This document shows positions 1 through 12,100 of a DNA stretch of 57,755 bases, in pieces. Under the pieces are notes generated by a model. That model saw only the letters and a list, made by a program, of their open reading frames with translations. It did no database searches and had not been told where the DNA came from. The stretch is from positions 1-57,755 of the IMG/VR virus record IMGVR_UViG_3300009183_000110. The stretch is one strand, 5' to 3'. How positions within the stretch are numbered: the first letter of the stretch is position 1; every line of letters begins with the position of its first letter. The DNA is from a virus. The translations under genes were made by a program, and so were the position numbers.

Positions 1-90
1 AATATTCTTGAATGTAGTCACCCCGTAGAGTTCGTTAAATACTATCCGTGGGCTAGGACTTGCATGAAGTGTGGACAACGCCTCCCATAG
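1..90 (+). CDS. 3' end of a small zinc-ribbon protein
   Basis: The frame is open from the window edge to a TAG at 88-90 and gives 29 residues. It has Cys-Ser-His near its start and a Cys-Met-Lys-Cys-Gly knuckle before the end, a plausible CxH...CxxC zinc site. The start lies outside the window. The giant gene begins 49 bases downstream on the same strand. Function unknown; small zinc ribbons are common in actinophages. Confidence 0.5.
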   Translation, partial: NILECSHPVEFVKYYPWARTCMKCGQRLP

Positions 91-139
91 CTTATTTATC
101 TGTGTTTTAGCGCTGAAAGCAGTGCTATTATTGCTTTGA

Positions 140-3100
140 ATGTCTGTCGATGATAATGAGTTCCTTATTCCCATAGAGGAATCCCGTAGAGCGCGCCCTG
201 CCTCAGTAGAGCAGAAAGCGCTTGGAAATAGACTCGCCCGATTAGTCGGTAGCCGACTAGTGGATAGGCCAAGCATTGGCGAAGGAAGACGCCGCCGTGG
301 CGGGATGGACATTGATGCACCGACGGGCGGAGTTCGTGGCTACAGAAAACCCACCCTCAGCAACTTTGACCCCGACAATGACGGCTGGGTAGACGAAGGC
401 TCAACTAATCCACGTTTTATTGGCATAGATTCGCCCACAAGAGGCACTGAGACAGCCAGAAGAATGTCTTCGGGCGCTAACGAGGACTACAGAGGCCAGC
501 ATGGAGCTCCAGAAAGAGGCGCAGGCGCTCCCCTACATGACATGTTGGCAGATGGTGGAGTTTATCCAGAGGACGTCTATTCTGCCGATGCAATACGTTT
601 TTATGGTGTCGGGGATGACCAGCTTGACCCAATAGCCGCCAGCCTGATTAAGCAATACAAAGGCAAGCCAAATGCCGAGGTGACTATTTATCGTGCGGTG
701 CCTCTTTCAAACAGTAAAAAGATAGAAAAACTAGAAAAACAACTCGCCAGATATATGGCGCGTGGCAAACTTCCAGAAGGAACCAGCAGAAGTATCGAAC
801 CTAGCGATTGGTCTCAGGGTGTTCGAGACGAAATAGAGAGACTAAAGAATCTTCCACCAGACGACATGAAGATAACCCCCGGTGACTGGGTTACCCCAAT
901 TCGAGAGTACGCAGTTATGCACGGCGATGGAGCACTGCGTGGCGAATATCAAATCATAAAGAAGCGAGTCAAGGCTAAGGATATTTATACAGCCGGCGAC
1001 TCTTGGCTTGAATGGGGCTACGACCCAGAAGTAACCAAAAAACTTTCTAGTGGTACCGAAATAAATAATGCCGATATATCCGCAGCTTATACGCAGGAAA
1101 TATTTGGGAAACTAAGAGCCTTGAAAGAACGACTCGGTTACGGCACGAACTTTGAAGAAAAAGTAAGCAAAGAAAAACTCGATACAAGAATAAAAGAAAC
1201 AGCAGAGTCCGCCAAGCGTCAAATTGACTATTACTTTAAAAAAGATACAATTCTTCCGCAAGAGGCTATTGATTACATAAACGAAGTAGTAGCAGAAGGA
1301 AAGTTTTTTACTTCGGAGATGACCGGCAGGGATGCCGAGGCAGCGTTTTTCCCCATACAAGCAAGACTTCGTGAGTCTGGAGTATGGGCAAAAGGAGACC
1401 CTATTCCTCCGAGCGTAGCATTAGAAATATCAAGACAGATACATATCGCTAGGGGCGATACTGAAATGGTTGCAAAAATTGACGAGTTTAAAACTTATCT
1501 AAAAACAGCCACCCCAGAACAGTTGAATGCAGACATGAGGAAGGCGTCTGAAGCGTATGGTAAATCTATCGACACACGGGTGCTCGTAAGGACAAGAAGC
1601 ATTGCCTCGTTTATTAAGGGCAATCGCACCATACTCACTCAACATGACAAAGAAGAAAGAGAAGCAGCTGATATTGAGTCTATGAACCTAATAGGCGATG
1701 CTATTACTACCAGTGCCAGACGAAAGGTTGAAGGCAATCTATTAGGTTTACCGTTTGAAGAAGGGGTGGAAGACCCTCCAGAAGTAAGAGAACTTAGACC
1801 ATCATCGGGCTATGTTACTACTTCAAAAACAGCATTAGCACGAGAAGAAAAGTTTAAAAAAATATACGGAGACGACATTAAACTTATGTACGAAGGTCCT
1901 GCAGGAGCAGCACTAGAGGCTTCGCAGAACAGAACACAAAAGTACGGCGATTCACATTTTGTGCTACGACCAGAAGTTGCAGAGCGCACTAGGGTTTTTG
2001 ATGCAGACACAGTTGATATGTCAATGAAAGACAATGCGCCTCTTCAACTCAGTTCACTGGGTGAAGATGGAGTGTTTCTTAGTAGTTTTAGTCCACTTGG
2101 CATACTTTATGACTACAAGACTGGCGACACTTACCCAACACCATCCGGAGCATTTGAGGCTAGTTCCGACAATGGCATATCAGCAAGTTACAAAGAAGCA
2201 TTAGTTCTTGGAAGATTCAAGCCTGAAGAAGTTCAAGCAATAATTGCTACACCAAAAGAGTTTAGAAAAGAGTTGGGAGAACTTAGCAAGGACTACAACG
2301 AGAATAACGAAAGCAATGTGAGTCTCCTGATTGATATGGCGCAATCACGTGATGAACTAATGCGAGAGTATGGCATAGAGGTAGTTCCTAACATTAGGGG
2401 CGGAGTATTTAAAACTGACGATGTTGAGATGTTTAACCCAGCAATGACAGATGTGTGGTTTGACAAAAACTTCGGGGATAAGGGGTTGTCTAAAGAAGAA
2501 ATAATCCCAGATAAATCAACTACGCCATATGAAGCATGGCTAAGAGTTCTGGTCAAGTCCGAAAAACTCCCTGTTATATTTGAATACCGTGGTCCTAGTG
2601 GCAAGAGCGAAGAAGATAAAGATGTTTGGAAGAGAGATGTGCTCAAGGAAGAACTTGCCAGGGTTCTGTCAGTTAAAACCTCACGGGCTCCTGAAGTTGA
2701 CGATTCTCAAGCATTTAACCAGCTTGAGGAACAGATGGGAGACCGCCTATCTAGCGGCAAGGCTCCACGATATCCACGCGAACCAACGCTTGGAGCTTTC
2801 CTTGGTGAAGCAGATTCATACTTTGGCGACTCTAATTCATGGGAAGAGTTCAAGAAGAAATACAACGATGCCGAAATTGTATTTCTCGACTATGAGACAA
2901 CCGGCCTGAATTTTGACGAGTTTGGTAAAGCCACAACCAACGGAAAACCAACACAAATTGGCCTAGTTCGCATGAAAAATGGGGAAGAAATAGGCAGATT
3001 AAATCTGTTTATGAACCCAGAAGAACCACTAGGAGAATGGTCTTTAGCAAATCTTAAAGACGCAGACGGTAATCCGATTACCAATGAATGGCTTGCCACG

Positions 3101-6100
3101 CAAATGCCCATGGCTGAAGCGCATAGACAGGTTGCTGAGTTTATTGGCCCAGACGCAATCATCGGCGTTCAGAACGCAACTTTCGACAAGAACGTTCTTG
3201 ATGATGCTTTACGTGAAAGCGGTATCGATTGGACACCACGCGGTTATTTAGATACTCGCGAAATAAGTTCTCTTACCCTTCCGGTATGGAGCGAAGATAG
3301 CCCAGATGGCCCACATATCGTAAGTAGTAGAGACGGGACAACCAAACCATCCAGCAGCCTTGCCGCCATTACCGAATACCTCGGCGTGGAACTTGGCGAC
3401 GGACATCACAACGCAGACGCTGATGCCTTCGCAACCAGTCAGGTAATGCAAAAGATAATTGATGGTGCTATAGAAAACAACTGGGACACTTCTGTACTTA
3501 GCAGAAAGCGCCGCGATGAAAAACTAAGACTTGAGCGCGAAAAGTTTGACGCCGATGTAAAAAAATTTGAATCAGACAAAGAGTCTTTTGTTGCAGCCCA
3601 GAAAGAAGAGGGAAGCACAAGACTTTCTTCTGGCAGAGAATCAACTCGTTTTACCGTAGCCAGAGGTGGAAATCATGATGACAGTTTCGACCAAACACTC
3701 GAATTTGCCAACCCTGAGCAGGAGAAATTCAAGTATTGGGAACTTTACGAAAAATACAAGCGATACAACAGACTTGAGCCTGCCGAAGATGGTTTTGGAC
3801 AAATAGACAAAGAAGCACAAATTAGAGCACTAAATGAAGCATTCGGACCAGATGTTGATACTTGGGCAAAAGCACTTGAAATACTAAATGTCAGAAGAAA
3901 ACGTTTCAAAGAAGATGAAGCCTATAAAGAAGAACTAAAGCTAGAGCACATAAAACGATATGGGTACCTGTATAGCCCAGTTTACAAAAACGGCGAGAAA
4001 ACCAAAAAAGCTGTAATAGAAGTATACGACGACGAACTTGCATATAACTCCCTAGACGCATTGATTGGAAAAATAGGAAAGGGTACTGAAGGCCAGACAA
4101 AGGCTGTTAATAAAGTAAAAAAAGTCTTAGAAGGCCTCGAAGAATCAAACAAGCTTAAAAACAGAGCATTCAAACTTGAACATAATCCAGACGGTAGCGG
4201 ACTGTCTTATGTTCTTATGGATTTTGACGCAGAATTGAGTCGTCAAAAATCGGAAGAGATGGCCCGCTTGCGAGAAATATACAAAGCAGAAGGAATGTCT
4301 CTTCTTGATGCTATGTATAGGGCTATAGACGAGATAAAGAAAGACGAAAGATTTTCTGATGAAAAAATATACTCAAATCGCAACGAAGGGGAAAGCACAA
4401 GACTCTCTTCTGGCGCAAATGTAGTTGAAGCATTTAATGAACCCACAGAAGTAACCCAGCAAGAAGCTGCCGACATAGGACTAACTAGAGAGTCTTTAAC
4501 GGGTAAAAAAGTTGCCGAGAGAATAATTAAAAAAATAGAAGAAACGACAGGAAAAGAACTAACAAAACAACAGAAATATTCTATTGAAGATGCTATTCCC
4601 GGCTTGACCAAAGAAATTGCTGGGAAAACACTACTTGACGTTGAAGTGGACAATGCGTTTTCCGAAACCGGAAAACAGCTACTTGAATCAATATCGATTG
4701 ATATTTCTTCAGACGGAATTCCGTTTGTTTCCGCTGACCCGATACCTCAATTGGCAGAACAGATACCGGACAAACGAGACTGGCGTACCGTCGAGTTGCC
4801 TAAGCGTGATGACGTTATTTCAATACTTGATGAAGCAATGAAAGATACGGTTGTTTTCAATGGTTCCGTATGGAAAGATTCCGACGGAAACATTATTGCA
4901 AGAAAAATATACAAAAACGACGCTTCTACTTTAGAATTTGAAAACGACGAGGCGAGGGAAAGATTCCCCCTGTTGGAAATGTTGGCTCCAAAAGGATTTG
5001 TCATCAGGAGCGACAGTATTGGTTTGCCAGCATTAACTCAAGATACATTGCCGGAACCGTATCTTGAAGCGTGGAAAAAACATAGCAAGTTTGTTAGGGA
5101 ACTTACGCGCCGTGCGGGCGAACTAATGGGTGACGAGGAGCTTTTTCTTCCAGGTTCAAGAATCAGCCACAGCACGGATACATATCTTCGTGGCTACATA
5201 GGTGGAATAACTGACCCGCATAAATTCAATATGGGACTCTATGGCAAGGCACTTCAAGACACCCATGACCTATTCGGACATCTCGGAACCGGTAGAGCTT
5301 TTGACCGCCATGGAGAATGGGCAAACGACCTTGCCATGATGTCCCTTGCGGACCACCCAGACTCACCTCTAACGCCTCAAGAAAAAATGGTCGTTAAGCA
5401 TCTTCATTACATGATGTACTCCGCCGAACGAATGCTCAGGGTTGGCAGACTTGACGAGTCCGACCTAAATATGAACGAAACAATGGGCTACCGTAATCGA
5501 CCAAGAACCGTATTCGATATTGAAGGCGTATCTGACTCCGAAACGCGTATATATGCTGGTGATTTTAATTCAGTTATTAAGAAGCTTGATACAGCATCTA
5601 CTAGTGGACGACTGTCTTCTGGAAGCAAGCCAATTTATGAAGCCAACGAAGAAGATATTGAATTAGCTCTTGCGCACGATATTTTGGGAAAGAGCAGCAG
5701 ACCCTCACTTGCTTCAGGGCAGGAACGTCCGTCTATACAAATTAGACCAGATTCCCCCCAAAGACCAATAATAGAAATTGGTCGCAACGAGCGCGAACTT
5801 CTAAGAGAACACAGAGCCAAGGATTACAAGTACGGCGACAAGAGCGTGCTTGGCGGCGAGATAAGAAAGACTACAAATACATGGCTAAGAGGTCTCAGCT
5901 CTGAACAAATGGCTAAGGTTTTGGTTCCTTCAAATCGTGAAGAACATTTTCAAATGTGGCTCGACGACTACGCTGGCGCTGATGTTGTAGACCCTGCTAC
6001 TAGATTAAAATTTCAGAAATACTATGATGATTTTCATCAAAAAAACCCTTGGGATACCCCGGACTTCTCACCAGACAACGTAAAAGCCATGCAAGAACTC

Positions 6101-9100
6101 CTGGCACAATCCATTGAAGATAACCCACAAATGAAGTGGGCTTTTGAAAACCACGGAGCTCCTTCTTTCTCCTTCATGGACCCAGAAGGCATAGCAGCCT
6201 ATGAAGCAATACCAGAAGTGCGCGAGAAATTTGCAGCGATTGCAAAGCAACGCAACGACGGTAAGCCGGTTAGGGCAAGAGGAAGAATGAGTCCAAACAT
6301 GGACACCGTCTATCTCAACAAAGAGGTGTTTCTTGAAGCATTGGATGACTCAATACCGTCAGTAACCAAAAGCACTCTTCGATGGAATGGTCAGTCCCCA
6401 GTAAAAGGACAGAAGTCAATAGAAAACTCCCTTGCAGGAACGCTGCTTCACGAATGGGGTCACTGGCTGCACTTCAAGGCCATAGCTGACTCTGAGGGCG
6501 GACCAAAGACAACAATTCATACACGTCAAAGATACGGCAGCAAAGACAAGGGCAACACAAACTATGCTCGTGCACTTGCTGTTGCTTCTGAATTTAATAA
6601 ATTTACATATGACCAAGACAGAATAACAATGTTTGAAAACGATGTTCCGTTTTCTGAAACTCCAGACGTTCCTCGTTTGCTCACTTCATACGGAAACGTC
6701 AACATGGCAGAAACCATGGCTGAGGGCATTGTCGCCGTACTGCATCCAGACGAAAAAATACAAAATGAAATGATTAGTCCTTCCTTGAAGAAAGCTGTAA
6801 CAACCTTGCTTGGCGGAAACGACACCTATCAGCCATGGCGTGATGGCGACAGGGCTGGTCGGATTCTTTCATCTGGGCGTTCCCCTGGAGTAAGAGACGA
6901 ACGTCGCGGAAGACTAGAAAGTGCTCTTTCGGAAATAGAAGGTTTGCGCCGTTCTAGAATAACGGAAACTTCTATTCCTCAATCAAGAGATACGCAGTGG
7001 AAAAAAGCACAGATTGCCAAGTTTGTTCCAATACCGACAACTCGTAAGCCTTACTCGCCAACAAAACCTGCTGACGAAAAAGACGTCTTGCAGATGTTTA
7101 TTGACGATGCGGTTTCTATTCCTGGAACATACGATATTGATTCTAGTCTTGCTGCTCCAAAAATTAAAAGAGAGATTTCTAAAAAAATAGCAGAATCTAT
7201 GGATTTTACTCCTCAAGATTTTGTAAAAATGTTTCAGACTTCAATGCCTGGAAGCGGAGTTGGTTTTGCTGATGACGAGAATTTTAGAGACGTATCACTC
7301 ATCCTTAACAGAACACTCGAAGGAGTGCGCGATGGAAGTAAGTTTTTTTACAATCCCAAAAAAGGCTCGGTAGCTTCGGGAATAGATTTCAGTGTAGAAC
7401 AGCGCGTTCTCAAAATATGGAACGAATCTTTTATTCCTAAACTTGAATCACTGACTGCTGGTGAGCTTTTTGATAAATCAAGCATGTGGGACATGTATGA
7501 AAAAACCATGGATGATTATTCAATAGGCTCCATAGGTCCAACTGAAATGCGCCGCTGGTCCGGAGACCATATAACTGCAATAAAAACTCAGTTGTATTAC
7601 TTTGACATGTGGGGGAATAGGGAAACACGTCAAAGAAGAGAAGGCAATCCCGAAAATGACTACCTGGGCATATACAGGCTAAAAGACGGAACCTTAATAT
7701 CAATAGATTCATATTCTCTTATGAATAGTCCGGATGACTGGGAACAGATACTGCAAAAAGGCTACGGAATAAAGAAAGGTACTGATTACAAAGACTTGTC
7801 TGAATTGATGGTCGCCAAAATTGACAAAAATACGCCGGACGACGCAAAAGACCTAGAAGTATTAAAAGAACTAACTATACAAAATATTAAAAAAGTAATA
7901 CCTAGTCCTGAAGAATTGTTGAAAAGCCGTGGTCTTGTAGAGTTTGACGCCAATACCCCAGAAGGGCAAGGGGTTCTGAAGCAGGCGTTAATATCAGGAT
8001 TGGTTCATACATGGGCTATATCAGCAAACGACTCCAACGACGTTGCGTTATCAATGCAGAACGTAGCCAGAGAACTGTTCTCCGTAGACGGTGCTGTTGG
8101 TTGGGACCGAGGAAATCAATATAGGATGGACAGAGTTGTTGCATCCCCTGGCCCAGGACAGATTATGGAAGACTTCGATGGTGCTCCAGTCCTGAGCGAA
8201 ATGCAAAGAAAATTTGTTGGAGAATTCCTGCAAACATCTCATGAAGCAACGCAGCAGTATTTCGAAGACAGAGGGATAACACATCTTGCTGTATACAGAG
8301 GAATTACTGCTGGTGAAAATGCGTTTGGAGAACCAATAGCCATAGGCGATATGGATATACGTGAAGTACGTATGAGGCCACTTTCGTCTTGGTCAATCAA
8401 TGAAGCTACAGCCAGGTCGTTCAGTAGAAGACCAGGTAATGACCAAAGTGGATACGTCATAAAGGCTTTTGTGCCAATTAAAGATATTTTTTCTACTCCA
8501 TTTACTGGCTTTGGGTGTCTAGAAGAAGATGAAACAGTAATACTAGGCCGACCGATGCAGGCGATGGTTTTCAGAGTTGATGAAGCAACACGATACAGCG
8601 CAGACGGAGAGTCACTTGCTACAAAATTAGTTGACGTTGATAGAGACTCAATGGCTAAACAAATCGAGGCCAAGAAGCTTTCATCTGGAGAAACAGACGT
8701 ATTGGAAAAACCAACTCCGTACAAAGCTGATACCCGATTTAATACTTCTTACGAGAAAGAAAAACTAGACGAACAATCTTCCTATATGAGAAGATTTACT
8801 CAGGCCTTGGAGCATTATAATAAAACTGGCGACTGGCTTGGCGGAGACTTTGACGTTGTGGTTGCTTCAGATAAAAACATGAATGCTCCGACCATACATT
8901 CATCGGAAGCTCAAGCAAAAAACTTACTAAAAGCAGACATAGTGACGCGAGCTGAAGATGCGTTTACTGCAAGACATGAGTCGTGGACTAGATATCCGGG
9001 AAGCGACAAGGAACCCGAACGTGATTCTTTTGTTAAAAACTGGATTAAGAAATTTGAAGACGATATTAATGAAAAGTCAAGACTTTTAAAAGAAGAAGTA

Positions 9101-12100
9101 GCCTTGCTGCAATATAAACATGATAGCAAGAAGATAAGAATTGAACAAAACGTACTTGACCTAGAAGATATAACTCCAGAAGAGTACGATGACCTACTTA
9201 AAGAAACACGAGAGATATTAGAACTCAAACAAAATGATAGAGATAAATACTGGGAACTATTCGGTAATGGCGCTTCAGATGGAGAAAAATTCTTAATACA
9301 TCAAGGCTCATCAGAACTTGATGGCGGAGTCCTTAACCCTAAAAAAACTGTTGGTTCTGACGGTTTTAATGTTGCTTCTGCTGACACAAAAGCTCTTAAC
9401 AATATCAACGTCGCTGATGTAAAAGCTAGAAATAATCAAATAGAAAAACAAATTGAAGAATTAAAAAAGTTTATTGAATCAGCTTCTACTGATGGGACAA
9501 TACACGCTGGGAACTACAACAGAAATTCACTTGGATTGTTGTCTAGTAACCTATCTCAAGAATTTCGTCAGAATAGTCCAGACCAAGTAATAGACCTCGC
9601 TGCTAGAGGGTGGGATGTTGCTCACTTCATATCGGAAGCACATAAAAGAATTGCAGGACTTGAGAATGAACAAGTCGATGTAAAGTCTGTCATCAAGGCC
9701 CTCGAGGAAGCGGACAATCAGTTCTTGAGCGCACTCATGACTGGAGAAGAATTGGCCGGGGGGTATTTTGGTAGATACGCGCATCGAATAATCCCTAAAC
9801 ACATAGCAGAAAATCTTTCGAGAGATTGGGATTTCGAGAACAGAGGCAAAGACTTAAAAGTACATGACAGTGTAATGATGCAAAGATGGCAGTACGCCAT
9901 GCGTGGAACGCAGTGGATTATTGGTGGAGAACAACACAAACACTGGACCAACAAGCTTGGACCTGGTTATGAAAAACAAATAATCGGCATGCAGAGACCT
10001 TTTGTTGGATTCTCTTCCGTTACTCTTGATGAAGGCAGGAATAGACTGTATGCGATAACACCCGCACTTATTGTTAGAGCTATTAAAAACTATAAACAGG
10101 GCAACAAGAAAGTGGACTTATCAACACTGGTAAAACCTCGCTCCATTTCCGGAACAGAAGTACTGCAGCCTGATGAATTAAATCAAGAACTGCGCATGTC
10201 GTCCGGTAAGAAAAAAGTAGTAGAGAGCGTTATGAATGCAAACTACTACGGCATAGTTTCAGCAAGACATATTGAACACACATCTAAAGATGGAAACGAA
10301 ACTAGCTACTGGGTAGTTCTTGATGCTGGTGGAACCATAACTGCTTATGATACTGGAAGCGTAAATGACGCTAGACAAAAACTTTCCGAAAGCTGGACAA
10401 AACTTGGTTTCAATCCGATGACTGATAAAAAAGGGCCAGTTCCTATTGAAGAAGTAAACGTCTTAGATGCCCTAAAGCGAATGGAAGACTCCAAGAATTC
10501 GATAGGACTGATGACGACCATAAAGTGGAACGAGGATGACCACAGCGAAATCCTAAGGACTGGCGTAGCCAGAACCCGCAGACGTACGGGAATAGCATCA
10601 GAAATGATGCGCCTTCACAGGGATACATGGCCTGAACAGAACCTTCAACACTCTGATGCATTATCCCCGGATGGCAGAGCTTTTGCCGCTTCCGCCACTC
10701 CGGAAGTTCTTGACGGACAAAGAGAATCGGTTGGGAAAAACGCTGGAAAAAAGCTTTCGTCCGGACTAACCGAGCACGTAAGTAACGAACACGCCAAAGC
10801 CCTTGTTGCTGCCTATCCAAGGTCACTGAAGGAACCAACCGAAGATATTGCTATCGCAAGAAAAGAAGGAAGACCAGTATCTTGGCTTCTGGACGAAACT
10901 ATAGACCCTAAAATAGGTGCTGTTATTGGTGAACTAATTGATGGTGTACTCGATGACCCTCGTTTTAAAAAAGCATTCGACGGAGAAGAAATTAACCCAT
11001 TCCTACTAGAAACTTCAAAGGGGCCATGGGCACGTATTAGAGAGAGGTCTCCATTCAGTGAACGCATCGGTCCAGCAATTGACAAAATAACAGGAATAGT
11101 TTTATCTAGAGACCCTCAAATGATGGAATGGGATGCTGAAACCATTGCCAAAGGCTTGGTTCTTCGTGCCGGGATACACATAACACGCGCTAAGTATCTA
11201 GAAAATGAACGTAAAAAAATAATAATGTCCGCGGACATGCGTGTTAGAGGTACCGTTGAAGACTTGGTAAGCGAATACGATAAATACGCAAAAGAACTCG
11301 TTGGCATGGGTGGAGATTATTTCCAGCCAGGGCCAATGGATTATAATCGCGTAGTCGTTGCTGTAGACAAAGAAGCAATAAGCGGTCTTATAAAAAACAA
11401 AAAACTTCTTAGTCAGTTTGAAACAGGCAGAAGCAATGGACATTACAATCCTCAAGCTAGACAGCAAGCGGAAGTAACACTGTTTGGATATCCACCAGAT
11501 ATGGCTCCAGAATTCAGACCAATCTATGGAATGGCTGCATATGGTGGAGTAACTGAAGAAGTGGCTGGTTCTGGTCAGCAGTACGGCAACTACCTATTAG
11601 TCCTCAAGCCAGGAAATGAAGACAGAACAACCGTAACAGAATCAGACTCCCTCAGCTTAATGGGAACAACGTCAGCAATGAACTCTCCTGATATAAACAT
11701 GATGATGTTGAGAAACGCTGGAGAAAAAGACACTTTCGACTATCCAGTCGAAGCACAGGTACATCCCGGCGAGGGCGGAATTTCGCTAGACGATATTGCC
11801 TACATCATAGTAAGGGATGATTACACCGGAGAAAACCCAGACGAAGGAGAAAAACTTCAAGCGCTATCAAGACGTCTAGGCATACCTGCGGTTTCTGAAT
11901 ACGACATAGACTACGGCGGTACCCCTGGCGCATTCGATGAAGATTACATACTCAATGCTGGAGGAGAACAGGCAGGAGATTCCTCTCCTGAATCCACGCG
12001 ATTAAGTAGCGGCAGGTCAAATAGGAGGCTTCGCAAAGGCCGTCCAGGAGCAAAACCTCGCAGCGACGCTGAATATGTTGCTTATTCTGCAAATGAATTA

